Source: Trueperaceae bacterium (GTDB lineage Bacteria > Deinococcota > Deinococci > Deinococcales > Trueperaceae). From it: a stretch of 64,000 nucleotides of DNA. The position numbers and the translations under genes are program-made. The stretch is from the NCBI GenBank assembly GCA_036381595.1, contig DASVCN010000014.1, forward strand, positions 19,801-83,800, written 5' to 3'. Of this stretch, positions 20,578 through 31,254 are shown piece by piece. Every line of letters starts with the position of its first letter. The stretch's first letter is position 1. The notes beneath the pieces are model-generated. The model saw only the letters and a list, made by a program, of their open reading frames with translations. It made no database searches and was not told the origin of the DNA.

Positions 20578-21407
20578 GCGCTCGGAGCGTAGCGACGGGC
20601 GTATGGTGCCTGCCACTCGAGAGCAGCACCCTGCCTCCCTTCGACACCACCAACACCTACCTGGTAGCCCACGACGGGGTGGGGGTGATCATCGATCCCG
20701 GGTTCAACGGGGAAGGATCGATCGATGAGCTGGGCGCGCTCGTCGACGGCGCCGGGGTCCGCCTGGTGAAGGCAGTCCTGCTCACGCACACCCATGGCGA
20801 CCACACCGGAGGTCTGGACTCGGTGGCGAGCCGCTTCGACGAACCTACTCTCTACGTCCATCCGCTCGAACTGCCCCGCCTCAGTTCGGACCGCGCCAGG
20901 GCGTTGACCGACGAGCGTGTGCTGACCGTGGGAGACCTGACGATCAGGGCGCTTCACACTCCCGGTCACAGCCCTGGGCATCTCTGCTTCCATCTGCCCG
21001 ATTCCGGTGTCGTGCTGTGCGGGGACCTGGTTGCCGGCGGCGCCTCGGTATGGGTCGGGGTCCCGGAGGGCGACATGAAAGCCTACCTGGCTTCGCTCGA
21101 GCGGATCGCTGACATCGAAGGTTTGCAGACGCTCGGTCCGGGCCACGGCGACCTGATCGGGGATCCGAAGGGGCGCCTGGATCAGGCACGCGACCACCGC
21201 CTGGATCGGGAGGAGCAGGTCCTCCTCGCTCTCGAGGAGCCCTTGCGACTGGAGGCACTGCGCGAGGCCGTCTACGGCGACCTCGCCGAGGGGCTACGGG
21301 GGCCGGCCGAGGCCACCCTGCTCGCTCACCTCCAGAAGCTGATGAGCGAGATGCGGGTGGTGCACCTGGGTGAGGACGAGACCGGACCGTTCGTGGTCAG
21401 GCGGTAA
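20574..21407 (+). CDS. Metallo-beta-lactamase-fold hydrolase (LACTB2-like)
   Basis: This 277-residue protein has the binuclear-metal motif THTHGDHTGG, further ligands in HTPGHSPGHLCF and GDLV, and a late GPGHGD. A helical, winged-helix-like tail (EEQVLLALEEPLRLEALREAVYG) follows, as in LACTB2-type hydrolases and related RNases. Its substrate is not determinable. The start is GTG at 20574, overlapping the S41 stop by 4 nt (GTGA); the frame runs further upstream but would overlap the S41 gene heavily. It is the last gene of the carD-side block and converges with sigA. Confidence 0.85.
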   Translation: MSARSVATGVWCLPLESSTLPPFDTTNTYLVAHDGVGVIIDPGFNGEGSIDELGALVDGAGVRLVKAVLLTHTHGDHTGGLDSVASRFDEPTLYVHPLELPRLSSDRARALTDERVLTVGDLTIRALHTPGHSPGHLCFHLPDSGVVLCGDLVAGGASVWVGVPEGDMKAYLASLERIADIEGLQTLGPGHGDLIGDPKGRLDQARDHRLDREEQVLLALEEPLRLEALREAVYGDLAEGLRGPAEATLLAHLQKLMSEMRVVHLGEDETGPFVVRR

Positions 21408-21458
21408 GTCGGGCGGTAGGTCCAGGAGTACGGCGCGCCAGCGCTGGCTGACGCCGGC

Positions 21459-22829
<1,371 letters not shown>

Positions 22830-22949
22830 GGGTCCTCCCGCCTCCGGCTCATGGTCCCGGCGGCACGATCGGTTGCAGCTCGTGTCGAAGTATCGGGGAA
22901 CCGCCCGACCCCTGCGGTCGCACCTTCCTGGGTTAGGCGACCAATGGGC

Positions 22950-22955
22950 ACTATA
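22950..22955 (-). promoter_or_regulatory. Candidate -10 box of sigA
   Basis: TATAGT on the minus strand, about 120 nt upstream of the sigA ATG. I see no convincing -35. Confidence 0.4.
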
Positions 22956-23047
22956 GCGAGGGCCGGGCGTCCACTTGTTTGCCCAGATTGCAGGGACGTC
23001 GGGGATGGCCTGCTAGAGAGGTCCGCCTCGTCTACGGACGGGCGTCA

Positions 23048-24406
23048 CTACCTCTGCCCGTCGAGCAGGACCTGCCTGAGGCTAGAGGCCTCCGCTTCGA
23101 TCTCCTGGACACGCTGCGGGGCGTCGCGCAGGCGTTCCAGCAGCTCGCTCGAAGGGGCCGAGACGCCCGTCGCCTGCGCGACGACGTCCGGGAACTTGGC
23201 AGGGTGAGCAGTGGCGAGGACGAGCGCGGGCCGGCGGTCACCCGTTCCGGCGCGATACCGCTCGACCGCCTCGAAGCCTACGGCGGTGTGGGGGCAGGCG
23301 ATGTAGCCGTCCTCCTCGAAAGTCGCTCGCATCCGTTCTCGCGTCGCCTGGTCGCTCACCGAGGTAGCGCTGATGCGTTCCGTCATGCTCACGCCGAACA
23401 GCCGGTCCAGCCGCTCGAAGTTGCTGGGCGAGCCTACGTCCATGGCGTTCGAGATGGTTCTGACGGTCTCGCCGAAACGGTAGGCCTGCGCCGCGCCAGC
23501 CAGGAACCTGGGGAAGAAGTCGTTGGCGTTGTGCGCGGCGAGGAAGCGGTTCACCGGCAGCCCTGCCGCGGCGGCCAGCAGGCCGGCCGTCAGATTGCCG
23601 AGGTTCCCGCTGGGCACAGCTACCAGAGGCTCCCTGTCGCTCCCGGTGCTTCTAACGAGTTCGGCTACCGCCCACACGTAGTAGCACTGCTGCGGGAGCA
23701 AACGACCCACGTTTATCGAGTTGGCGCTGGAGAGCGGCACTCCCTCGAGGGCCGGGTCGACGAACGCCCCTTTCACCAGCCGCTGACAGTCGTCGAAGGT
23801 GCCCCGCACTCGCAGGCTGGTGAGATTGGGACGTTCAGCGATCAGCTGCCGCTCCTGGACCTCGCTGACCATCCCCTTCGGGTAGAGGAGCACGACACGC
23901 AGGTTGTCGAGGCCCGAGAAGCCGTCGGCAACCGCCGAGCCTGTATCGCCGGAGGTGGCGACGAGGATGGTTAGCCTCTCCCCCCTTCCCTCCAGGTAGC
24001 GGTTCATCAGACGCGCCATCGTCCGGGCGCCGAAGTCCTTGAACGAGAGCGTTGGACCGTGGAACAGTTCGACTACGTAGCGGTCCTCCGACAGTTCGAC
24101 CAGCGGCACTGGGAAGTCGAGCGCGTCGGCGATAAGGCGGGCAAGTTCGTCACCCGTCGGCTCCTCGAGCCAGCCGCCAAGCAGTTCCGTCGCGAGGTCG
24201 GGGAACGACTCGATGCTGTGCCACCGTTCCGGGAGCGGCGGGATCGACTCTGGCAGGTAGAGGCCGCCGTCGGGGGCCAGTCCTTGGAGCAAAGCTACGC
24301 GGAAGGGAACGGAACGACCCGCTTCTCCGCGGCTACTGCGGAACCCGACAGGGCCGGGATCGCGTGGAACTCCCGCGGCTCTGATACGTTCGGGAGCGCC
24401 GGCCAT
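23048..24406 (-). CDS. thrC: Threonine synthase
   Basis: This 452-residue PLP enzyme makes threonine from O-phosphohomoserine. The start pattern FRVALLQGLAPDGGLYLPESIPPLP, the PLP-lysine motif HGPTLSFKDFGARTM and the ATSGDTGSAVADGF phosphate/PLP region are all characteristic of the full-length family with the N-terminal domain. The ATG at 24406 was chosen because a TATCCT box lies 7 nt upstream; a longer frame to 24478 exists but would overrun the divergent promoter region. No other threonine genes are adjacent. Confidence 0.93.
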   Translation of the reverse strand: MAGAPERIRAAGVPRDPGPVGFRSSRGEAGRSVPFRVALLQGLAPDGGLYLPESIPPLPERWHSIESFPDLATELLGGWLEEPTGDELARLIADALDFPVPLVELSEDRYVVELFHGPTLSFKDFGARTMARLMNRYLEGRGERLTILVATSGDTGSAVADGFSGLDNLRVVLLYPKGMVSEVQERQLIAERPNLTSLRVRGTFDDCQRLVKGAFVDPALEGVPLSSANSINVGRLLPQQCYYVWAVAELVRSTGSDREPLVAVPSGNLGNLTAGLLAAAAGLPVNRFLAAHNANDFFPRFLAGAAQAYRFGETVRTISNAMDVGSPSNFERLDRLFGVSMTERISATSVSDQATRERMRATFEEDGYIACPHTAVGFEAVERYRAGTGDRRPALVLATAHPAKFPDVVAQATGVSAPSSELLERLRDAPQRVQEIEAEASSLRQVLLDGQR

Positions 24407-24413
24407 GGACGGG

Positions 24414-24419
24414 AGGATA
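24414..24419 (-). promoter_or_regulatory. -10 box TATCCT, leaderless-type start of thrC
   Basis: TATCCT (minus) ends 7 nt before the thrC ATG at 24406. Divergent from the ychF promoter at 24434. Confidence 0.5.
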
Positions 24420-24433
24420 TCACGCACCCCTGA

Positions 24434-24439
24434 TATACT
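24434..24439 (+). promoter_or_regulatory. Candidate -10 box of ychF
   Basis: TATACT lies 50 nt before the ychF ATG; no good -35 is visible. Confidence 0.45.
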
Positions 24440-24489
24440 CCGCCCTTGGACGCCGCGCCCGACGGCAGCGGCGGCCAACTGGAGTTCTC

Positions 24490-25575
24490 ATGCTCGGAAT
24501 CGGTATTGTCGGCCTTCCCAACGTCGGGAAGAGCACGTTGTTCAACGCAATAACCCGCGCAGGTGTCGAGGCGGCCAACTATCCGTTCGCGACCATCGAC
24601 AAGAACGTGGGCGTGGTCGCGGTCCCCGATGAGCGCCTGCCGGCGCTACGGGACCTCTACCGGAAAGATGGCAAGGAGCCACCGGTCGTTCCGACGACCG
24701 TCGAGTTCGTCGACATCGCCGGACTGGTGAAGGGCGCCTCGCAGGGTGAGGGCCTGGGCAACAGGTTCCTGGCCAACATCCGCGAGGTCGCGGCCATAGC
24801 GCACGTCGTCCGCTGCTTCGAAGACCCTAACGTCGTGCACGTCGCCGGCCGGGTCGATCCCATCGTCGACATCGACACGATCGACACCGAACTGGCGCTG
24901 GCCGACATCGCCTCCCTGGAGAAGCGGCTCGAGAAACTGCGCCGCAGCGCCAAGGCGAACAAGGAAGATGCCCTGCTGGTGGAGCGGTGTGAGGCGATGA
25001 TCGCCCACCTCAGCGAGGGGCGTTCTGCCCGCAGTTCCGACATCGAACTACCCGCGGACTTCAACCTCCTCACCGCCAAGCCGGTGATCTACGTCTGCAA
25101 CGTCTCCGAAGAGGACCTGATGGCCGGGAACGAGCACGTTTCGGCCGTAGCCAAGCGTGCCGAGAAGGAGGGCGCCGAGGTCGTCGTCATCTCTGCCCGC
25201 ATCGAAGAGGAGCTGAGCGACCTGAGCGACGAGGAGGCGAGCGAGTTCCTCTCCGACCTGGGGCTCGAGGCGCCCGGACTCGAGCGTCTCATCCACAAGG
25301 GTTACGACGCGCTGGGTCTGCTTACGTTCCTGACGGCGGGCGAGAAGGAGGTGCGGGCCTGGACCGTGAGGCGTGGGACGAAGGCGCCGCAGGCGGCCGG
25401 AGAGATCCACAGCGACATAGAGCGCGGTTTCATCCGCGCCGAGGTGATCGCCTGGGACAGGCTCGTGGAGGCGGGGTCGATCACAGGGGCTCGCGCGAAG
25501 GGCTGGTTGCGGACGGAGGGCAAGGAGTACGTCATGCGGGACGGGGACGTGGTGAACTTCCTGTTCAACGTGTAG
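24490..25575 (+). CDS. ychF: Obg-family redox-regulated ATPase YchF
   Basis: A conserved P-loop NTPase of 361 residues that binds ATP in preference to GTP and associates with ribosomes. Motifs are [18 protein letters not shown] (G1), [18 protein letters not shown] (G3), and an altered G4 ([10 protein letters not shown], not NKxD), followed by a coiled coil and the C-terminal TGS domain ([27 protein letters not shown]). Length is normal. It is transcribed alone, divergently from thrC. Confidence 0.96.
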   Translation: MLGIGIVGLPNVGKSTLFNAITRAGVEAANYPFATIDKNVGVVAVPDERLPALRDLYRKDGKEPPVVPTTVEFVDIAGLVKGASQGEGLGNRFLANIREVAAIAHVVRCFEDPNVVHVAGRVDPIVDIDTIDTELALADIASLEKRLEKLRRSAKANKEDALLVERCEAMIAHLSEGRSARSSDIELPADFNLLTAKPVIYVCNVSEEDLMAGNEHVSAVAKRAEKEGAEVVVISARIEEELSDLSDEEASEFLSDLGLEAPGLERLIHKGYDALGLLTFLTAGEKEVRAWTVRRGTKAPQAAGEIHSDIERGFIRAEVIAWDRLVEAGSITGARAKGWLRTEGKEYVMRDGDVVNFLFNV

Positions 25576-25789
25576 GGAAAGCTCGATCCCCCGCACAGGT
25601 AACCTGCGCGAAAGCGGCAGGCCGATCCACGGCCTCGACTACTGCCCGGTCGAGCATCTAGCTGGAGGACTCGTGGCAGCGGGCATCCTACCTAGCCGGG
25701 CCATTGTGACCGACACGCTTTCGTCGAAGTAGTGCTCCACCCCGATCCAGTTGGTAACGTGTCACTTTTTTCCCGTCTCCGACGGCCGC

Positions 25790-25795
25790 TATATT
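25790..25795 (+). promoter_or_regulatory. Candidate -10 box upstream of Crp-family gene
   Basis: TATATT at 25790-25795, preceded 17 nt earlier by a T-run instead of a good -35. It lies 56 nt before the ATG. The rest of 25576-25851 (276 nt) shows no gene I can support. Confidence 0.4.
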
Positions 25796-25851
25796 CGGTG
25801 GAGCGACATTCGCTGCCGTGCGCCGTGGTGTGCGGCTCGGAGGGGGCCCGG

Positions 25852-26460
25852 ATGAGCGACACCGTCGACCAACGTGAATACACCGATATTCACTCGTTCG
25901 GTCCCGGCGAAGTAATACTCTTCCCAGGCGCGCCTGAGAACCTTTATCGAGTACACCGCGGTCTAGTCCGCGTGCACACAGTTGATGACGAAGGAAACGG
26001 GCTAACGCTTCGCTATGTAAAGCCAGGCGGGTACTTCGGCGAGGAATCGATCGCCGGACTACCGCGCAGGTACTTCGCCGAGGCCGTCGCGCAGAGCGAC
26101 ATAGAGGTAATCAGCCCAGCGGTTCTGCAGGCCGAGGACAACCTCGAGCTGGCGACCGATCTGGTCCACGCCGTCGAGGGACTTTACCGGTCCCTCCACC
26201 GTCTATCCGGCAAACGATTGCGCTCGCGCATCGCCGCGGAACTTCTCGACCTACGGGAGAGCGCTCTAGCCGGCAGGAACGACGCCGGCTACGAGATCAT
26301 CCACATCACCCACGACGACCTGGCGGCTGCCGTAGGCTCGGTGCGCGAGACCGTCACGAAGGTGGTGGGTGAACTGGGCAGGCTTGGCGCGATCGAAGCC
26401 GGATACGGCAAGATCGCGCTCACCGACATAGACAGGTTGAGGTCGATCGCCGGGGAGTAG
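25852..26460 (+). CDS. Crp/Fnr-family transcription regulator
   Basis: This 202-residue protein has an N-terminal cyclic-nucleotide-type beta-roll (SFGPGEVILFPGAPENLYRVHRGLVRVH) and a C-terminal winged helix (ITHDDLAAAVGSVRETVTKVVGELGRLGAIEAG). The segment that would carry cAMP-binding Arg-Ser in Crp (here GEESIAGLPRRYFAEAV) does not match, so effector-independent activity is plausible. Its size and layout resemble the stress regulator SdrP of Thermus; this is inferred without comparison. The ATG at 25852 follows GGAGGGGG; an in-frame start at 25732 precedes the candidate promoter and is unlikely. It converges with bamA. Confidence 0.88.
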   Translation: MSDTVDQREYTDIHSFGPGEVILFPGAPENLYRVHRGLVRVHTVDDEGNGLTLRYVKPGGYFGEESIAGLPRRYFAEAVAQSDIEVISPAVLQAEDNLELATDLVHAVEGLYRSLHRLSGKRLRSRIAAELLDLRESALAGRNDAGYEIIHITHDDLAAAVGSVRETVTKVVGELGRLGAIEAGYGKIALTDIDRLRSIAGE

Positions 26461-26510
26461 ACCGCAGTCGGCAAAACCGCACGCCCCGCCCTTGGTGAAC
26501 CTGAGGGCCT

Positions 26511-26529
26511 GGTCTTCCGCTAGAAGACC
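26511..26529. other. Hairpin around the bamA stop codon
   Basis: GGTCTTC and GAAGACC form a perfect 7-bp stem with a 5-nt loop; the loop contains the bamA stop codon (read on the minus strand). It lies between convergent genes and could reduce read-through. Confidence 0.4.
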
Positions 26530-29156
26530 GGGCCGACCCGGAAGCGGAACTCCCCTGTGGGGTTCCGTTGGCTGAAACCGTAGTCGAATCTGAGCGCCGG
26601 TAGGAGGACGCCTCCGAAACCCAGGTTGACCTGCACGCCCACGCCGGCGCCCGCGAACAGCGGGGCGCCGTACTCGGGGAAGTTGGGCACGCTCGAGGCC
26701 CAGCCTACGTCGACGAAGACGATGCCGATCACCGTCTGGGTGGCGACAGTATCGAGGCCGAAGTCGTAGCGGTACTCCATCGAAGCGGTGGCGTAGGTGC
26801 GGGAGAGGTCGAAATCGTCCACGGTGTAGCCGCGGATCGCGGTGGCGTCGTTGATGCTCTTGCCCACCTGGAACCGCTTGGAGATGGGGTAGTTGGTGCC
26901 GAACTGATGTCCGGCGTTGATCCTGAAGGCCAGCACGTGGTTCGGGTCGCTTATCTCCTCGGGCGCGATGTCGGCCAACAGCACGTAGGTCTTCACACCG
27001 AACTCGAGTTGCTGGTAGGCGTACGACTGCTGCTGCCCGCTCGCAGGATCACGGTAGTCGGTACCGATCCCCAAGCCCACCAGAGCAGAGGCAGCGATGC
27101 CGCTTCGCGGGAAGTCGGGGTTGTCGCGATCGTCGTAACTCACCGTCGTGCTGATGAAGCTGTTGAGGCCGCCCTGGGGCAGGAAGTCATCGGCAGCCGC
27201 CTCTGGCAGCGCGCAGCGGTCGGCGTTCTCCAGGCTCCCACTGTCGTCGAAGGTGCACTCCACTTCGGGCGGCTCGAGCTTGTAGTCGGTGATAGAGGCT
27301 CGGGCGCTGAAGCGGAGGCTGGTGAAGTCGGCGACCGGCCGCGCGACGGAGAAGCTGAGACCGGTGTCGCGTTGCGCGTACTCGCCCACAAGCACCCGGT
27401 TCGCCTCGGTATCGGGCCGTCCCGGGTAGGGCGCGCGGGTGGAGCCATCTGCGGTCAGGAGCTGGTTGGTCGCCACCACACTGAACAGGGACGCCGATAC
27501 CGAGGTGGGGACCTCCCGGAAGTCGTAGGCGTCGATGTAGAGCCAGGGGATGCTGTAGCGGACGGAACCGCCGAGCATCAGGCCGATGTCGGAAGTCTGC
27601 AGATTGACTTCCGCGCCCACGCTGTGGGCCCGCCCCAGGAAGTTCGCTTCGCTGAACGAGAGCGATGCCGAGAGGCCCGAGTCGGTCGCGTACTGAGCGC
27701 TGGGCGTGAAGAGGCCGGTACGCAACTCCCGTACGACGACGTCGAGACGAACCTGCGACGGATCCTCGGTCGGGACGAACCTCACGTTGACCGGTTCTAC
27801 GGCGCCCAAGCGCGCTATCTGCCGCAGCGATGCCCTGATCTCCTCCTGGTTGACGACCGTTCCGACCTCGGGCATGTAGCGGGTGATCACGAACTCGTGC
27901 GTCTTGGGTTGCTCGCCCTCGAACGTGACGTCGTGGCCGGCGACCGTAACCTCGGTGATCCGCTGGATGTAGGTACCTTCGTCGTAGCTGAAGTCGGGCT
28001 CGGGCAGGACCACCCAGCCCTCCTGCTGGTAGCGCCGGACGATCCGATCGAAATCCTCGCGGGCGAGCGTGGAGGTGAAGGTGTCTCCCACCTCAAGCGC
28101 CAGCACCTCCCGCAACTCCTCGTCCGAGACGACGGTGTTCCCTTCGAAGACGATATCCTCGACGGGACCGGCGGTCTCCGGCGGGCCGAGCTGGAAGGTC
28201 ACTCGCACGTCCCCGTCGCTCGTGGGAATCGGCGTCATCCGCACGTCGCCGCTGCGCCCTCGAGCCAGTCGCCGCACGTCCTCGAGCAGCAGGTCGTAGT
28301 TGAACAGGTCGCCGACCTCGACGCTCAGCTCCGACGGATCGACTCCGATGGCGCTGGTATCGATCGAGGCGATGCGCGCCTCCTGCAACGCCACCTCGAG
28401 GATCCCCTGCTGCAGCGAGCTGGCCCCCACGTCCACGCCGCTGAAGCGGTAGCCCTCATCCCGATAGAGCTGCTCGACGCGCTGCACCGCCTGAACGTAG
28501 AGGTCGAAGTCGAACTCGCCCGTGCTCACCAGGGGTTGGAACAGCTGCCTCAGAGGCGCTTCCTCCAGTACCGACGACTCCTCCACCACGACGTCGTCGA
28601 CGGGAGCTGCCTCGCTCACCTCGAAGACGAGCCTCAGCTGCTCCTCCCCGCCGGCCTCGACCTCCTGCACCTCCAGGCTCACGGGGACGTCGAAAGGGAA
28701 GCCCCGCCGCCGGTAGAGCCGCTGGATGGTCGAGAGGGCTTCCTCGGCCCGTGCCGTGTTGTAGACGCGGCCGGGCGCCAACAGGTGTTCTCGTTCGAGG
28801 GCCATCCTGAGAGTCTCGGCCTGGATCGCCTCTGCCCCCTCGAAGAGCACCTCGCTGATGAGCGGATTCTCCTCCACCCGCACGAGCAGCACCGGTCCGT
28901 CGTTCGAGTCCTCCAGCGAAACGCTCACCTCGCTGAACGTCCCCAGGGCGTAGACCCGGTTCCGCTCCGCCTCGAGATCGACCTCCTCGACGGGACGGCC
29001 GGCCCGCGACTCCAGTACCACGCGCACGATGTCCGCGTAGCTGGCGGTGCCTTCGACCCGCACCCCGGCGAGGGTTTCGCCGCCCGCCTCGGACTGTGCG
29101 GCAGCCCAGGCGGAAAGCATGACAACGACGACGAGAACAGCACGACGTAACGGCAT
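26520..29156 (-). CDS. bamA: Outer-membrane assembly factor BamA/Omp85
   Basis: An 878-residue Omp85-family protein, which inserts beta-barrel proteins into the outer membrane. A signal peptide (LRRAVLVVVVMLSAWAAAQ) is followed by several POTRA-like repeats (starting ETLAGVRVEGTASYADIVRVVLESRAG; later EDIVFEGNTVVSDEELREVLALEVGD) and a C-terminal 16-strand barrel region from about residue 480 ending in FRVGPVF with terminal Phe, the barrel signal. Its presence shows a diderm envelope. It starts 6 nt after a TAGACT box and is probably leaderless. It may equally be a TamA-like paralogue, but the POTRA count favours BamA. Confidence 0.88.
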   Translation of the reverse strand: MPLRRAVLVVVVMLSAWAAAQSEAGGETLAGVRVEGTASYADIVRVVLESRAGRPVEEVDLEAERNRVYALGTFSEVSVSLEDSNDGPVLLVRVEENPLISEVLFEGAEAIQAETLRMALEREHLLAPGRVYNTARAEEALSTIQRLYRRRGFPFDVPVSLEVQEVEAGGEEQLRLVFEVSEAAPVDDVVVEESSVLEEAPLRQLFQPLVSTGEFDFDLYVQAVQRVEQLYRDEGYRFSGVDVGASSLQQGILEVALQEARIASIDTSAIGVDPSELSVEVGDLFNYDLLLEDVRRLARGRSGDVRMTPIPTSDGDVRVTFQLGPPETAGPVEDIVFEGNTVVSDEELREVLALEVGDTFTSTLAREDFDRIVRRYQQEGWVVLPEPDFSYDEGTYIQRITEVTVAGHDVTFEGEQPKTHEFVITRYMPEVGTVVNQEEIRASLRQIARLGAVEPVNVRFVPTEDPSQVRLDVVVRELRTGLFTPSAQYATDSGLSASLSFSEANFLGRAHSVGAEVNLQTSDIGLMLGGSVRYSIPWLYIDAYDFREVPTSVSASLFSVVATNQLLTADGSTRAPYPGRPDTEANRVLVGEYAQRDTGLSFSVARPVADFTSLRFSARASITDYKLEPPEVECTFDDSGSLENADRCALPEAAADDFLPQGGLNSFISTTVSYDDRDNPDFPRSGIAASALVGLGIGTDYRDPASGQQQSYAYQQLEFGVKTYVLLADIAPEEISDPNHVLAFRINAGHQFGTNYPISKRFQVGKSINDATAIRGYTVDDFDLSRTYATASMEYRYDFGLDTVATQTVIGIVFVDVGWASSVPNFPEYGAPLFAGAGVGVQVNLGFGGVLLPALRFDYGFSQRNPTGEFRFRVGPVF

Positions 29157-29162
29157 GACGCA

Positions 29163-29168
29163 AGTCTA
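29163..29168 (-). promoter_or_regulatory. -10 box TAGACT, leaderless-type start of bamA
   Basis: TAGACT (minus) ends 6 nt before the bamA ATG at 29156. Confidence 0.55.
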
Positions 29169-29238
29169 ACCGAGGAGTTGTGTGAGAAACCTGCGCTGTA
29201 GCCGCGCTTCCGGCCCGAGCCGCCCAAGGAGGGCTGGT

Positions 29239-29244
29239 TATCAT
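29239..29244 (+). promoter_or_regulatory. -10 box TATCAT, leaderless-type start of pnp gene
   Basis: TATCAT ends 6 nt before the ATG at 29251. Confidence 0.5.
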
Positions 29245-29250
29245 GGCGTC

Positions 29251-30081
29251 ATGCACCACCCCTTCGATACCCCTCTGGCCCAGGCCCTCTCCCGCGTCCG
29301 AAAGGAGAGCTCGCTGGTGCCGGAGGTCGCGCTCATCCTCGGTTCCGGCCTCGGCCCGCTTGCCGACGAGATCGACGTCGACGCCATCGTTCCCTACGAG
29401 GAGATCCCGGGGATGGTCCGTTCCACCGCACCGGGCCACTCCGGCAAGCTCTACCTCGGATCCTTGGAGGGGCGGCGGGTGGTGGCGATGAGGGGACGGG
29501 TGCACCTCTACGACGGGGTCAGCGCGGCCCAGGTCGCCTTCCCGGTGCGCCTCATGCACGAGCTGGGCGCGGGGAGTCTCATAGTTTCCAACGCCTGCGG
29601 TGGGCTCGAACCGAGCTGGCGGGCGGGTGACCTGATGCTCCAGACCGACTTCATCAACGCCACCGGAACGAGCCCTCTGCTGGGACCCAACGACGGAAGC
29701 CGGGGGCCCAGGTTTCCCGTCATGTTCGATTGCTACGACAGCGACTACTCGGGGCTCGCCCGCAGCTCCGCGGAGCGCCTCGGTATCACCCTCAGAGAGG
29801 GCGTCTACCTCGCCATCTCCGGCCCGGCTTACGCCACGCGCGCCGAACTGCGGGCCTATCGCAACTGGGGCGCCGACGCGATCGGCATGTCGACCGTCCA
29901 CGAAGTGATCGTTGCCCGACACGAAGGAGTCAGGGTGCTCGGCCTCTCCTGCATCACCGACATGGCTCTGCCCGATTCGCACGAGCATGTGAGCGGAGAT
30001 GAAGTGGTGCGTATGGCCGAACGCTCGGGCGAGAAGTTCCGGCGGCTGGTGCGGGCCGTCCTGCCGGAGCTGCAGGCTTGA
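29251..30081 (+). CDS. Purine-nucleoside phosphorylase
   Basis: This 276-residue trimeric-type enzyme phosphorolyses purine ribonucleosides to base and ribose 1-phosphate. The signature ALILGSGLGPLADEI, the phosphate-binding segment RGRVHLYDG, and ISGPAYATRAELRAYRNWGADAIGMSTVHEVI with the purine-binding Asn replaced by the SVT-type context fit PNP class I (DeoD2/PunA). The ATG at 29251 was chosen because it starts 6 nt after a TATCAT box. The stop overlaps the yggS start by 4 nt. Confidence 0.92.
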   Translation: MHHPFDTPLAQALSRVRKESSLVPEVALILGSGLGPLADEIDVDAIVPYEEIPGMVRSTAPGHSGKLYLGSLEGRRVVAMRGRVHLYDGVSAAQVAFPVRLMHELGAGSLIVSNACGGLEPSWRAGDLMLQTDFINATGTSPLLGPNDGSRGPRFPVMFDCYDSDYSGLARSSAERLGITLREGVYLAISGPAYATRAELRAYRNWGADAIGMSTVHEVIVARHEGVRVLGLSCITDMALPDSHEHVSGDEVVRMAERSGEKFRRLVRAVLPELQA

Positions 30082-30731
30082 TCGACGAGGTACGACGGCG
30101 GATCGCGGCGGCCTGCGAACGGGCCGGTCGTGAGCGGTCCGAGGTGAAGCTCGTAGCCGTGACCAAGGGCCATCCTGTCGCCGAGATCGAGGAGAGGGTC
30201 GTGGACGAAGGCTGCCTGGTTCTGGGAGAGAGTCGGCTCCAGGAGTGGCGGGCCAAGGAGGCAGAACTCACGGGCCGCGGCATCGAGTGGCATCTGATCG
30301 GCAACCTGCAGCGAAACAAGATCAAGTACTGTCTCCCCTTCCACACCATCCACTCGCTCAACTCGCGGCGGCTCGCCGATGCTCTGCAGGCGTACGGCGA
30401 GCGGAGCGACCACCGGTTCCGGGTGCTGGTGGAGGTGAACGTCGCCGGGGAGGAGAGCAAACTGGGCATCGGGGTCGAGGAAGCGGCCGAGCTAGTTGCC
30501 TACGCCCGGGCTCTGCCCAATCTGCAGGTGGCCGGGTTGATGACGATGGCTCCTCACTACGACGACCCGGAGCAGGCCAGACCGGTGTTCAGGGGCCTCC
30601 GAGGGCTGCGTGATAAACTCGGCCTGGTGGAACTCTCGATGGGCATGAGCAACGACTTCGAAGTCGCGGTCGAAGAGGGAGCGACGATCGTAAGGGTTGG
30701 CAGCGCTCTGTTCGACGGGAGCGACGCGTGA
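30078..30731 (+). CDS. PLP homeostasis protein YggS/PLPBP family
   Basis: A 217-residue member of the PLP-binding barrel family (YggS/PROSC) that buffers pyridoxal phosphate and helps prevent its toxic effects. The PLP Lys is residue 30 in KLVAVTKGHP. The motif HLIGNLQRNKIKY follows. The short form with no extra domain is typical of bacteria. It starts at TTG 30078, overlapping the PNP stop by 4 nt, and overlaps the next start by 4 nt (GTGA at 30728), so the three genes form a tightly coupled operon. Confidence 0.9.
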   Translation: MIDEVRRRIAAACERAGRERSEVKLVAVTKGHPVAEIEERVVDEGCLVLGESRLQEWRAKEAELTGRGIEWHLIGNLQRNKIKYCLPFHTIHSLNSRRLADALQAYGERSDHRFRVLVEVNVAGEESKLGIGVEEAAELVAYARALPNLQVAGLMTMAPHYDDPEQARPVFRGLRGLRDKLGLVELSMGMSNDFEVAVEEGATIVRVGSALFDGSDA

Positions 30732-31243
30732 AGCTGAGCCCGCTCGACATCGAGCACATGGAGTTCACCACCTCGGTAAGCGGGTACTCGAAGCGTCAGG
30801 TGCGTGAGTTCCTGGAACGCGTGTCGCAGCAGCTTGAGGAAACCCTCCGCGACAACCAGGGGCTTCGCGACGAGCTCAAGAAACGCGACGAACGGATCGA
30901 GGACCTACAGGTCGGCGAGGTCGAGCTCAAGCGGGCGGTGATAGCCGCCGAGCGGATAGCCAACGAGATCAAGGAGAACGCCAAGCACGAGGCGTCGTTG
31001 ATCCTGCGTGAGGCCGATGGGCAGCGGAACAACCTGCTGCGTGAAGCCGAATCGCGGCTGCGGTCGGCACGCGCCGAACTCAGTCGGCTCGAGCGGGAGC
31101 AGCAGCTCTTCCGCGAGCAGTTCAGAGGGTTGCTGCGCGCCTTCGAACGGAGCCTCGACAATCCGGGCGCCAGCCGCAGCGCTCCGGAAGGTCAACCCAA
31201 ACAGGTTGCGGCACCGGAAGCGGCAACCGAGAAGAGCCAGTAG
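30728..31243 (+). CDS. DivIVA-domain protein
   Basis: The 171-residue protein has the DivIVA N-terminus (LSPLDIEHMEFTTSVSGYSKRQVREFLERVSQQLEETLRDNQ), which binds curved membrane, followed by a long coiled coil (about residues 25-145) and an unstructured Gly/Pro/Ala tail. DivIVA proteins mark poles or septa and recruit growth or division factors. It is shorter than most. It is the third gene of the pnp-yggS-divIVA operon and starts with GTG overlapping the yggS stop. A yggS-divIVA neighbourhood is common in other bacteria, usually with sepF, which is absent here. Confidence 0.9.
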   Translation: MKLSPLDIEHMEFTTSVSGYSKRQVREFLERVSQQLEETLRDNQGLRDELKKRDERIEDLQVGEVELKRAVIAAERIANEIKENAKHEASLILREADGQRNNLLREAESRLRSARAELSRLEREQQLFREQFRGLLRAFERSLDNPGASRSAPEGQPKQVAAPEAATEKSQ

Positions 31244-31254
31244 GCAAGGGGGCT

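Noticed and set aside
25576..25851. Possible small RNA or short gene upstream of the Crp-family regulator
   Set aside because: Only a candidate -10 is visible; no structured element or conserved-looking frame could be supported.
26907..29150. Very long open frame (747 codons) on the plus strand opposite bamA
   Set aside because: It is an antisense frame of a clear BamA gene in GC-rich DNA; its translation is low-complexity, with no recognisable domain.
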